A stretch of DNA of 64,000 bases from positions 1-64,000 of the forward strand of contig NZ_JBHFEI010000012.1 in assembly GCF_041928815.1 (NCBI RefSeq), written 5' to 3'. Shown piece by piece: positions 1 through 7,515 of the stretch. Both the position numbers and the translations under genes were made by a program. Position 1 is the first letter of the stretch. Every line of letters starts with the position of its first letter. The stretch comes from JBHFEI01 sp041928815. GTDB taxonomy: Bacteria > Pseudomonadota > Alphaproteobacteria > Rhizobiales > Rhizobiaceae. The notes below the pieces were generated by a model that saw nothing but the letters and a program-made list of their open reading frames with translations, did not search any database and was not told the DNA's origin.

Positions 1-216
1 GCCATGAGCCCGCTCCAATACCAGAAGATGTTGCGGCTCCAGGCCGCGCGGCGTCTGCTGGCGACCAACGCGGACGCGGCGCGCACGGCCTATGCCGTCG
101 GCTATGAAAGCGCCTCGCAGTTCAGCCGCGAATATGCGCGACTGTTCGGTGTGCCGCCGATCCGAGACGCCTTGCGTCTGCGCGGCAGCATCGGCGACGT
201 CACAGGTGTTGTCTGA
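1..216 (+). CDS. AraC-family transcriptional regulator, C-terminal fragment (cut by window edge)
   Basis: Only the last 71 residues are inside the window; the reading frame is already open at base 1, so the gene begins upstream. The visible part is the second helix-turn-helix of an AraC/XylS DNA-binding domain: the segment SPLQYQKMLRLQAARRLL is followed by VGYESASQFSREYARLFG, the usual signature for this subfamily. The rest of the domain and any effector-binding N-terminus lie outside. The target genes cannot be told from this fragment. The downstream neighbour is a tRNA on the opposite strand. Family assignment is secure; function is not. Confidence 0.85.
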   Translation, partial: AMSPLQYQKMLRLQAARRLLATNADAARTAYAVGYESASQFSREYARLFGVPPIRDALRLRGSIGDVTGVV

Positions 217-414
217 GGCTTTGATGAGCGACGGAGCTTGAAACACACCCTCGCCGCTACCGCACGCTACATGATGACGAAACGGCCTACTCGAAAGAGC
301 CCCTCAAATTGCAGGCAGCGCCGTAAGTGTGGCCCTCGTCAGATTTAGTAGGGCAATTCGCGTCAGCGCTAAGTCAGCGGATATTGGGAAAACCCTTGCG
401 GCCCTAGGCCACCA

Positions 415-504
415 TGGCGGAGAGGGTGGGATTTGAACCCACGATACCCTTGCAGGTATGCCGCATTTCGAGTGCGGTGCATTCGACCACTCTGCCACCT
501 CTCC
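415..504 (-). tRNA. tRNA-Ser (anticodon CGA)
   Basis: Read on the minus strand, a complete class II tRNA folds. The acceptor stem is GGAGAGG paired with CCTCTCC. The D arm is GCAGAGTGGTCGAATGC, the anticodon loop is CTCGAAA on a CCGCA/TGCGG stem, the variable arm is long as in serine tRNAs, and the T arm is GTGGGTTCAAATCCCAC. The discriminator G and a genomically encoded CCA follow (415-417). The anticodon CGA reads UCG. Confidence 0.95.
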
Positions 505-623
505 GGAAGTCCGCGGTCTGCCCTTGCGGGCGCGGTGCGGTTCATAGCGGCAGTTTTGCCGTGTGACAAGGGGCGGGAGGCAGATATTGTGCCGCGGTGC
601 CGGCCCGCGCGACAGGCTTTCGG

Positions 624-653
624 CTTGACAGGACGCGGTGCTTCTTGCTACCT
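624..653 (+). promoter_or_regulatory. Putative housekeeping promoter for rplU-rpmA
   Basis: CTTGAC at 624-629 matches the alphaproteobacterial -35 consensus. CTACCT at 648-653 after an 18-bp spacer is a plausible but imperfect -10. It would give a leader of roughly 150 nt before rplU. Inferred from sequence match only. Confidence 0.4.
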
Positions 654-717
654 GCCCGCCTGAAGAGGTGCGCCATGCGCGCGCCGCTCGGGAGGTGCTT
701 TTGCGCTTCCTTTCACC

Positions 718-735
718 GGCAGGATCGATCCTGCC
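718..735. promoter_or_regulatory. 18-bp perfect palindrome in the rplU leader
   Basis: GGCAGGATCGATCCTGCC is self-complementary over its whole length. It sits about 78 bp before the rplU start, within the expected leader transcript. It could be a dimeric-protein operator or a short RNA hairpin involved in ribosomal-protein control; the role is unknown. Confidence 0.45.
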
Positions 736-812
736 ATGTCCCGACTGGTAAAAAGACGGCCTGTCCGCGGGTTTCCGCAGCAAGAGCCGGAACGAACATG
801 AAAGGATAAGAA

Positions 813-1130
813 ATGTTCGCAGTCATCAAGACCGGCGGTAAGCAGTACCGCGTGGCCGCCAACGACGTCATCACCGTCGAGAAGCTCGACGGCGACGCCG
901 GCGCCAAGATCGAATTCACCGAGGTCCTCATCGTCGGCGAAGGCGCCGATGCGACGATCGGCCTGCCCTTCGTCGCCGGCGCCAGCGTCAGCGCGGAAGT
1001 GGTCGAGCAGGGTCGCGCCCGGAAGGTCATCGCCTTCAAGAAGCGCCGCCGGCAGAACTCCAAGCGCTCGCGCGGCCATCGCCAGCACCAGACGACCGTC
1101 CGCATCCTGGACATCGTCGCAGGCGCTTGA
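813..1130 (+). CDS. rplU: 50S ribosomal protein L21
   Basis: 105 residues, the normal length for bacterial L21, a 23S rRNA-binding protein of the large subunit. The start MFAVIKTGGKQYRV is the typical L21 N-terminus. The basic stretch KKRRRQNSKRSRGHRQ near residues 71-86 is the family signature that contacts rRNA. The ATG is preceded by a purine-rich AAAGGATAAGAA. It is followed 38 bp later by rpmA, the conserved rplU-rpmA pair, and the two share the terminator at 1516-1548. Expression probably starts from the promoter-like site at 624-653. Confidence 0.98.
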   Translation: MFAVIKTGGKQYRVAANDVITVEKLDGDAGAKIEFTEVLIVGEGADATIGLPFVAGASVSAEVVEQGRARKVIAFKKRRRQNSKRSRGHRQHQTTVRILDIVAGA

Positions 1131-1168
1131 GTTCGAAGATCAGGATCGAAGGTTAAAGGAGACATCCC

Positions 1169-1438
1169 ATGGCACACAAGAAAGCTGGCGGTTCCTCGCG
1201 CAACGGTCGCGATTCCGAATCCAAGCGCCTTGGCGTGAAGAAGTTCGGCGGCGAGACCGTCATTGCGGGCAACATCATCGTGCGCCAGCGCGGCACGCAG
1301 TGGCATCCGGGCGCCAATGTCGGCATCGGCAAGGATCACACGATCTTCGCGCTGACGGCCGGCAATGTGAACTACCGCGCGAAGGCCAACGGTCGCGTCT
1401 ACGTGTCCGTCATGCCGAAAGCGGAAGCAGCGGAATAA
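1169..1438 (+). CDS. rpmA: 50S ribosomal protein L27
   Basis: 89 residues, a full-length L27, the large-subunit protein whose N-terminal tail reaches the peptidyl-transferase centre. The N-terminus MAHKKAGGSSRNGRDSESK and the central IIVRQRGTQWHPG motif are diagnostic. It starts directly with the mature AHKKAGGS tail, so no cleavable extension of the Firmicutes type is present. The start has a good AAAGGAGA ribosome binding site. It forms an operon with rplU and is followed by an intrinsic terminator before the GNAT genes. Confidence 0.98.
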   Translation: MAHKKAGGSSRNGRDSESKRLGVKKFGGETVIAGNIIVRQRGTQWHPGANVGIGKDHTIFALTAGNVNYRAKANGRVYVSVMPKAEAAE

Positions 1439-1515
1439 GCCGGAAGCGCTCTAAAACAGCCGGCGTCTCATCGACCCGGCTCAATGTCTGACGGTTCAGG
1501 CCTTAAGATCGAACA

Positions 1516-1548
1516 GGGGAGATGGGACAAGTCCCAACTCCCCTTTTT
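1516..1548 (+). terminator. Rho-independent terminator of rplU-rpmA
   Basis: GGGGAG (1516-1521) and TGGGAC pair with GTCCCA and CTCCCC across a 2-nt loop, with one unpaired A on each side. Five T residues follow immediately (1544-1548). It lies 78 bp after rpmA and ends 20 bp before the next start codon. Confidence 0.9.
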
Positions 1549-1568
1549 CGTTTCTGGAGGCAGAACCA

Positions 1569-2204
1569 ATGCAAAGCGAATTGTTGAGGGAGGGCCAATC
1601 CCGGTCCCCCCAGGAACGGCTGAGGCCGAGCCGGTCGAGAACCGATTGCCCGATATTGTTGTCGCCGCGGCTGGTGCTGCGCGCCCCCCACGACGACGAC
1701 ATCGATGCCCTTGCCCATCTCGCCAACAACGCCAATGTCGCCACCATGGTTTCGCGCATGCCCCACCCCTACACGGTGGCAGACGCGGCGGATTTCGTGC
1801 GACGCACGAAAGACGGCGCGATCGGCAAGTGCGTCTATGCCATCACGATCGCCGAGACGGGCGCCTTCGTCGGCTGCTGCGGCGTCGAGCCGCACGGGGC
1901 GGACGGACGCACCGTCGAGATCGGCTACTGGCTCGGTGAGCCGCACTGGAACCGCGGCTATGCGACGGAGGCCGCGCAGGCGCTGATCGACATGGCCTTC
2001 CGCACCCGCGAGATCGACGGGATCGACGCGCGCTGCCGGGTGATGAACGTCGCCTCGCGGCGCGTCATCCAGAAGTGCGGCTTCCAGTTGCAGGGCGGCG
2101 GCATGGTCGACAGCCTCGCCCTCGGCGGGTCGGTCGCGGTCGAGTGGTACCGGCTCGACCGCAAGACCTGGCTGTCGCTTCGAAGCTGGGGGACGGGACG
2201 ATGA
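1569..2204 (+). CDS. GNAT-family N-acetyltransferase (RimJ/RimL type)
   Basis: 211 residues. The N-terminal 30 residues are low complexity. From LLSPRLVLRAPHDDDIDALA onward it follows the RimJ/RimL-like acetyltransferase fold, with EIGYWLGEPHWNRGYATEA as the acetyl-CoA-binding motif A and VMNVASRRVIQKCGFQ as motif B. Such enzymes move an acetyl group from acetyl-CoA to protein N-termini or small amines; the substrate is not predictable. The ATG at 1569 has a GGAGG eight bases upstream. It overlaps the next GNAT gene by 4 bp (ATGA), so the pair is probably translationally coupled. Confidence 0.88.
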   Translation: MQSELLREGQSRSPQERLRPSRSRTDCPILLSPRLVLRAPHDDDIDALAHLANNANVATMVSRMPHPYTVADAADFVRRTKDGAIGKCVYAITIAETGAFVGCCGVEPHGADGRTVEIGYWLGEPHWNRGYATEAAQALIDMAFRTREIDGIDARCRVMNVASRRVIQKCGFQLQGGGMVDSLALGGSVAVEWYRLDRKTWLSLRSWGTGR

Positions 2205-2779
2205 GCGCGGTGTCGGCGAGGCCGGCATGCCTGCCGCTTCGTCTCCCCGGACCCGCGCCGCTCGTAAGGACGGCGCGGCTTGTGATGAGACCGCTGCGGA
2301 TGGAGGACCGCGACGCGGTCGCCGAGACGCTTGGCGATTTCCAGGTCGCGCGCATGCTGGCGGACGTTCCCGTTCCCTTCGACCGGGAGGACGCGACGGT
2401 GTTCCTGGTGCGGCAGACCTGCGGCGTCCTCGCCGGCTGGAGCTTTGCCGTCACCGGCGGCGGCGATGCCGCCCTCGGTGCGGTCATGATCGGGCAGCGC
2501 CGGGGCCGGTGGGAACTCGCCTTCTGGTTGAACCGTTACTTCTGGGGGCGCGGCTACGCCGCCGAGGCGGTTCATGCCGTGGCGGAGCGCTTCTTCCGGC
2601 GCATGCCGGAAGCGGAGCTTTACGCCGGCGCCTTTGCCGACAATCCGGCGGCGCTGAAGATCCAGCGGCGCATCGGCCTTGCGATCGTCGATTGCGGCGA
2701 GGTCTATTGCGCCGCGCGGGGCGCGATGGTGAGCCATATCGCCATGCGGGCGACGGCGGAGATGCTCTCCCGTCCGTGA
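2201..2779 (+). CDS. GNAT-family N-acetyltransferase (second of a tandem pair)
   Basis: 192 residues from the ATG that overlaps the stop of the preceding GNAT gene as ATGA; a longer upstream frame exists but would run through the neighbour. VRTARLVMRPLRMEDRDAVA is the first strand-helix of the fold, and FWLNRYFWGRGYAAEAVHAV carries the acetyl-CoA-binding loop. The late NPAALKIQRRIGL segment is the usual motif B. Cellular acetyl acceptor unknown. The two genes share family but are diverged, so this is an old duplication. A weak 8-bp-stem hairpin lies at 2794-2823 before obgE. Confidence 0.87.
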   Translation: MSAVSARPACLPLRLPGPAPLVRTARLVMRPLRMEDRDAVAETLGDFQVARMLADVPVPFDREDATVFLVRQTCGVLAGWSFAVTGGGDAALGAVMIGQRRGRWELAFWLNRYFWGRGYAAEAVHAVAERFFRRMPEAELYAGAFADNPAALKIQRRIGLAIVDCGEVYCAARGAMVSHIAMRATAEMLSRP

Positions 2780-2916
2780 CACCGGGCAAATCCGGTCGGC
2801 CGGCCGCTTTCGGGTGGCCGACCGACCGTTCGAACGATGATAATCTTTGACCTCGGCGGCGCGCCTCTGTATCGATGGCGCCGATCCGCCGGCGATGGAA
2901 AACAGATGGCGAAGCG

Positions 2917-3924
2917 ATGAAGTTTCTCGACGAGGCGAAAGTCTATATCCGCTCCGGTGACGGCGGGGCCGGGGCCGTGTCATTCCGGCGCGAAAAGTTC
3001 GTCGAGTTCGGCGGTCCGGACGGCGGCGACGGCGGGCGCGGCGGCGATGTCTGGGTCGAAGCGGTCAACGGGCTGAACACGCTGATCGATTTCCGCTTCC
3101 AGCAGCATTTCAAGGGCGCGACGGGCACGCATGGCATGGGCCGCAACCGCACCGGCAAGGGCGGCGAGGACGTGACGCTCAAGGTTCCGGTCGGCACCCA
3201 GATCTTCGAGGAGGACGGCGAGACGCTGATCGTCGACATGATCGCGGAGGGCCAGCGCTATCGGCTCGCCGCCGGCGGCAATGGCGGCTTCGGCAATGCC
3301 TACTTCAAATCCTCGACCAACCAGGCGCCAACCTGGGCCAATCCCGGCCTCGAAGGCGAGGAGAAGACGATCTGGCTTCGGCTGAAACTGATCGCCGATG
3401 CCGGCCTCGTCGGCCTGCCCAATGCGGGAAAATCGACCTTCCTCGCCGCCTGCACCCGTGCCCGGCCGAAGATCGCCAACTATCCGTTCACGACGCTGCA
3501 TCCGAACCTCGGCGTCGCCACCATCGACGGGCGCGAATTCGTGCTCGCCGACATTCCCGGGCTGATCGAGGGGGCGCATGAGGGGGTCGGCCTCGGCGAC
3601 CGGTTCCTCGGCCATGTCGAGCGCACCCGCGTGCTTCTGCATCTGGTCTCGGCGCAGGAGGAGGACGTCGCGGCCGCCTACGAGACGGTGAAATACGAAC
3701 TCGAGGCCTATGGCGGCGACCTCGTCGACAAGCCCGAGATCGTCGCCCTGTCGCAGGCCGACCTCTTCGACGTGGCGACCCTCAGGAAGAAGGCGAAGGC
3801 GCTGGCGAAGGCGAGCGGCACGACGCCCTTCGTGCTCTCCGCCATTGCCGGCCAGGGGATGACGGAAACATTGCGGGCGCTGCGCGACGTCATCGTCAGC
3901 GCCGGCCGGCAGGACGACGAGTAA
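2917..3924 (+). CDS. obgE: GTPase ObgE/CgtA
   Basis: 335 residues. The glycine-rich Obg fold starts at MKFLDEAKVYIRSGDGGAGA and runs to about residue 158. The Ras-like G domain has the P-loop GLPNAGKS near residues 166-173, the switch region with DIPGLIEGA, and a SQAD motif for guanine recognition. Obg GTPases act in late 50S assembly and the stringent response. A frame extends upstream to 2875, but the conserved N-terminus fixes the start at 2917. It has no C-terminal OCT domain, as usual in this group. It leads the obgE-proB-proA-nadD run, with proB 5 bp after its stop. Confidence 0.97.
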   Translation: MKFLDEAKVYIRSGDGGAGAVSFRREKFVEFGGPDGGDGGRGGDVWVEAVNGLNTLIDFRFQQHFKGATGTHGMGRNRTGKGGEDVTLKVPVGTQIFEEDGETLIVDMIAEGQRYRLAAGGNGGFGNAYFKSSTNQAPTWANPGLEGEEKTIWLRLKLIADAGLVGLPNAGKSTFLAACTRARPKIANYPFTTLHPNLGVATIDGREFVLADIPGLIEGAHEGVGLGDRFLGHVERTRVLLHLVSAQEEDVAAAYETVKYELEAYGGDLVDKPEIVALSQADLFDVATLRKKAKALAKASGTTPFVLSAIAGQGMTETLRALRDVIVSAGRQDDE

Positions 3925-3929
3925 GGCCG

Positions 3930-5096
3930 ATGGCGGCGAAGCGCAAACCTCTCTCGAAATACCGCCGCATCGTCATCAAGATCGGCTCGGCGCTTCTGGT
4001 CGACCGCGCGACGGGGCTGAGGGCGGCGTGGCTCGACGCGATGTGCGCCGACATCGCCGGGCTGAAGGCGCGCGGCGTCGAGGTGCTGGTCGTCTCCTCC
4101 GGCGCGATCGCGCTCGGCCGATCGGTTCTGGACGTGCCGGCCGGCGTGCTGAAGCTGGAGGAAAGCCAGGCGGCGGCGGCCGTCGGCCAGATCGCGCTGG
4201 CGCGGGCCTGGTCGGAGCGGCTGTCGCGCGACGGCATCGTCGCCGGCCAGGTGCTGCTGACGCTCGGCGACACCGAGGAGCGCCGGCGCTACCTCAATGC
4301 GCGCGCGACGATGAACCAGCTCCTGAAGCTCGGCGCCGTGCCGATCATCAACGAGAACGACACGGTCGCGACCGCAGAGATCCGCTACGGCGACAACGAC
4401 CGGCTCGCCGCCCGCGTCGCCACCATGATCGGCGCCGACCTGCTGATCCTTCTCTCCGACATCGACGGGCTTTATACGGCGCCGCCGCACATCGATCCGT
4501 CCGCCCGGCTTCTCGACACCGTCGCGGCGATCACGCCGGAGATCGAGGCGATGGCCGGCGGGCCGGCGTCCGAACTGTCGCGCGGCGGCATGCGCACCAA
4601 GATCGACGCCGGCAAGATCGCGACCACGGCCGGCTGCGCCATGATCATCGCTTCGGGCAAGCCGGTGCATCCGCTGGCGGCGATCGAGGCCGGGGCCGCG
4701 AATTCCTGGTTCGCGCCCTCCGCCTCGCCGGTCACGGCGCGAAAAACCTGGATCGCCGGGCAGTTGCTGCCGGCGGGCAGCCTCAGCATCGATCTCGGCG
4801 CGCAGGCCGCGCTGCGCTCGGGCAAGAGCCTGCTGCCGGCCGGCGTCGTGCAGGTGACGGGATCGTTCAGCCGCGGCGACACGATCGCGGTGACGGATCT
4901 TTCCGGCATCGAGATCGCCCGCGGCCTTGCCGGCTACGATGCCGACGAGGCGCGGCAGATCACCGGCCGCAAATCCGGCGAGATCGCCGCCATCCTCGGC
5001 CATGCCGGGCGCGGGCCGATGATCCATCGCGACGACCTCGTCATGACGGCGCGCGACCACGGACAGGAGACGGCAAGGGAGAACGCCGATGCTTGA
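3930..5096 (+). CDS. proB: Glutamate 5-kinase
   Basis: 388 residues. It phosphorylates L-glutamate at the gamma position, the first step of proline synthesis. The amino-acid kinase domain occupies about residues 1-260: RIVIKIGSALLVD at the start, VLVVSSGAIALGR, PIINENDTVATAEIRYGDND, and LILLSDIDGLYT. A PUA domain follows at about 285-370 (AGSLSIDLGAQAALRSGKSL through DTIAVTDLSGIEIARGL). It overlaps proA by 8 bp, so the two enzymes, which hand on unstable glutamyl phosphate, are made together. End-product inhibition by proline is known for the family and is not visible here. Confidence 0.97.
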   Translation: MAAKRKPLSKYRRIVIKIGSALLVDRATGLRAAWLDAMCADIAGLKARGVEVLVVSSGAIALGRSVLDVPAGVLKLEESQAAAAVGQIALARAWSERLSRDGIVAGQVLLTLGDTEERRRYLNARATMNQLLKLGAVPIINENDTVATAEIRYGDNDRLAARVATMIGADLLILLSDIDGLYTAPPHIDPSARLLDTVAAITPEIEAMAGGPASELSRGGMRTKIDAGKIATTAGCAMIIASGKPVHPLAAIEAGAANSWFAPSASPVTARKTWIAGQLLPAGSLSIDLGAQAALRSGKSLLPAGVVQVTGSFSRGDTIAVTDLSGIEIARGLAGYDADEARQITGRKSGEIAAILGHAGRGPMIHRDDLVMTARDHGQETARENADA

Positions 5097-6372
5097 GACG
5101 GTGCGACAAGCGGACGATATCGACGCGATCATGTCGGCGATCGGCCGGCAGGCGAAGGCGGCAAGCCGGCCACTCTCCATCGCTTCGGCCGAGCGCAAGC
5201 ATGCCGCCCTCGTCTCGATGGCTGCCGAGATCGTCACCCGGCAGGAGGACATTCTCGCCGCCAACGAGATCGATCTCGAAAACGCGCGCGCAAACGGCAT
5301 CACCGGCTCCTTCATCGACCGGTTGACCCTGACCGTCGCCCGCATCCGGGCGATGGCAGACGGCATTCGCGCCATCGCCGACCTTCCCGATCCCGTCGGC
5401 GCGGTGATCGCGCAATGGAACCGGCCGAACGGGCTTCACATCGAGCGGGTGCGCACGCCGCTCGGCGTCATCGGCGTCATCTACGAGAGCCGGCCGAACG
5501 TGACGGCCGATGCCGGCGCGCTCTGCCTCAAGGCCGGAAACGCGGTGATCCTGCGCGGCGGCTCCGACAGCTTCCATTCCTCGCAGACGATCCATGCCTG
5601 CCTCGTCAAGGGCCTGAGGGACGCCGGCCTGCCGGAGCACGCGATCCAGATGGTGCCGGTTTCCGACCGCGCCGCCGTCGGCGCCATGCTCTCCGGTCTC
5701 GACGGCGCGATCGACGTCATCGTGCCGCGCGGCGGCAAGGGTCTGGTGGCGCGCGTGCAGAAAGAGGCGCGCGTGCCGGTCTTCGCCCATCTCGAAGGCC
5801 TCTGCCATGTCTATGTCGATGCCTCCGCCGATCTCGACATGGCGAAAGCGATCGTCGTCAACGCCAAGATGCGCCGCACCGGCATCTGCGGCGCCGCCGA
5901 GACGCTGCTGATCGACGCGACGGCGAAGGACCGCCTGGTCGTCCCGCTCGTCGAGGCCTTGCGGGCGGCGGGCTGCGAGGTGCGCGCGAGCGAGGATGTG
6001 CGCGCGCTTGCCGACGGGCTCGTGCCGGCAAAGGCCGAGGACTGGTCGACGGAATATCTCGACGCCATCATCTCGGTGCGGCTGGTCGACGGCGTTTCCG
6101 GCGCGATCGCGCACATCCAGCGCTGGTCGTCGGCCCATACCGAGGCGGTGATCGCCGAGGATCCGGCCGTGGTCGAGCGCTTCTTTACCGAAATCGATTC
6201 CGCCATCCTCCTGCACAATGCCTCGACCCAGTTCGCCGATGGCGGCGAGTTCGGCATGGGCGGCGAGATCGGCATTGCGACGGGCAAGATGCATGCCCGC
6301 GGTCCGGTCGGCGTCGAGCAGCTCACCTCGTTCAAGTACCGCGTGCGCGGCACCGGCCAGACCCGGCCCTGA
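5089..6372 (+). CDS. proA: Gamma-glutamyl phosphate reductase (glutamate-5-semialdehyde dehydrogenase)
   Basis: 427 residues, normal length. It reduces glutamyl-5-phosphate with NADPH to glutamate semialdehyde, the second step of proline synthesis. VIYESRPNVTADAGALCLKAGNA is the typical N-terminal Rossmann part. The active-site cysteine is Cys267 in RTGICGAAE. The family-specific HTEAVIAED and FGMGGEIGIATGKMHARGP motifs follow. The ATG lies inside the last codons of proB (8-bp overlap). nadD starts almost immediately after. Confidence 0.97.
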   Translation: MLETVRQADDIDAIMSAIGRQAKAASRPLSIASAERKHAALVSMAAEIVTRQEDILAANEIDLENARANGITGSFIDRLTLTVARIRAMADGIRAIADLPDPVGAVIAQWNRPNGLHIERVRTPLGVIGVIYESRPNVTADAGALCLKAGNAVILRGGSDSFHSSQTIHACLVKGLRDAGLPEHAIQMVPVSDRAAVGAMLSGLDGAIDVIVPRGGKGLVARVQKEARVPVFAHLEGLCHVYVDASADLDMAKAIVVNAKMRRTGICGAAETLLIDATAKDRLVVPLVEALRAAGCEVRASEDVRALADGLVPAKAEDWSTEYLDAIISVRLVDGVSGAIAHIQRWSSAHTEAVIAEDPAVVERFFTEIDSAILLHNASTQFADGGEFGMGGEIGIATGKMHARGPVGVEQLTSFKYRVRGTGQTRP

Positions 6373-6373
6373 C

Positions 6374-7003
6374 GTGGCGGGCGAGACGGTCGCGTCGCGC
6401 TTCCTGCGCATGCCCCATGTCGAGCGCGGCATGGCGGTCGGGCTCTTCGGCGGCTCGTTCAATCCGCCGCATGAGGGGCACCTGCTCGTCGCGGAGATCG
6501 CGCTCCGGCGGCTCCGGCTCGACCAGCTCTGGTGGATGGTGACGCCCGGCAATCCGCTGAAGGGCGCCGACGGACGGCTGCCGCTTCCGGAGCGGATCGC
6601 GCTCAGCGAGGCGCTCGCCCGCGATCCGCGCATCCGCGTCACCGCCTTCGAGCAGGCGCTCGGCCAGAGCTACACGGAGCGCACGCTCCGCCATGTGCTT
6701 GCCCGCAACCGCGGCGTCCGCTTCGTCTGGATCATGGGCGCCGACAACCTGCGCGACTTCCACAAATGGCAGCACTGGCGGCGTATCGCCGATGCCCTGC
6801 CGATCGCCGTCGTCGACCGTCCCGGCGCGACGCTTGCGTTTCTCTCGTCGAAGATGGCGCGCACCTTCGCCCGCGCCCGCATCGACGAGGACGATGCCGA
6901 CACGCTCGCCGCCCGCAAGCCGCCCGCCTGGACCTTCATCCACGGCCCGCGCTCGACGCTGAGCTCGACCGAACTGCGGGCGCGGTCGAAACGAGGCGGC
7001 TGA
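6374..7003 (+). CDS. nadD: Nicotinate-nucleotide adenylyltransferase
   Basis: 209 residues from a GTG one base after the proA stop; an ATG at 6410 (MPHVERGM) is an alternative. The enzyme joins ATP and nicotinate mononucleotide to make deamido-NAD. GLFGGSFNPPHEGHL is the nucleotidyltransferase signature with the catalytic histidines, and IMGADNLRDFHKWQHW and STLSSTELR are later conserved motifs. In many Rhizobiales nadD is followed by rsfS and rlmH. Here it is followed by more than 500 bp without a recognisable gene and then RTX genes, so the usual cluster is broken at this point. Confidence 0.96.
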   Translation: MAGETVASRFLRMPHVERGMAVGLFGGSFNPPHEGHLLVAEIALRRLRLDQLWWMVTPGNPLKGADGRLPLPERIALSEALARDPRIRVTAFEQALGQSYTERTLRHVLARNRGVRFVWIMGADNLRDFHKWQHWRRIADALPIAVVDRPGATLAFLSSKMARTFARARIDEDDADTLAARKPPAWTFIHGPRSTLSSTELRARSKRGG

Positions 7004-7515
7004 GCCGCGCGGTTCCCGGAGCATTTCCTTTGGAGACGGGGCTGCCTGAAGAGGCCGCGCTTCCCGTGGCGGCCTCGTCGGCTTCGGTACTCCGGACCAG
7101 ATCCGCGCTCTACCGATCCTCGTCGAATACCGACGGCACACGCTTTCGAACACGAGGGCGGATCGGCTCAGCGACACGTGCCGGCGGTCGGATCCGACGC
7201 CGCGATCGCGGTCGTTTGCCGCGGATCTTGCTTTCGAAACCGGGAAGGCCGACCCGCTCCCGTCTCTTCACCTCAAGGGCTTCTATCCAGAAGAGGGGCG
7301 AGGGGCGAGGCCTGGGGGCGCCAATCGGCAAACCGGCGGGATGCCTCGCCATGCGGCTGGGCAGAGCATAGAATTTCTACCATGCGCGCCTGTTGTTCAT
7401 GGACGGGATTGACATCGGCACGGCGTCCGTCACGCAGCATGACGGGGGAAAGACCGGGGTCGACGGCGGCAGACGGGCGGAGTGCCGCCGCCGGCCCGGA
7501 GATGGTCCGCATCGC
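7004..7515. other. 512-bp region without a convincing gene between nadD and the first RTX gene
   Basis: Open frames here (for example 7178-7519 plus strand and 7110-7352 minus strand) have compositionally biased translations, no ribosome binding site and no family resemblance. No hairpin with a T-run was found. The region marks the junction between the conserved obgE-nadD block and the RTX cluster. Confidence 0.6.

Larger units (their letters stand above)
505..812. other. 308-bp intergenic region ahead of rplU
   Basis: No credible gene is seen between the tRNA and rplU. It holds a putative rplU promoter (624-653) and an 18-bp perfect palindrome (718-735), listed separately. Short open frames here are low-complexity shadows without ribosome binding sites. 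Confidence 0.6.

Noticed and set aside
415..504. tRNA-Ser as an attachment site for an integrated island
   Set aside because: No integrase, no repeated tRNA 3' end and no mobile genes were found nearby.
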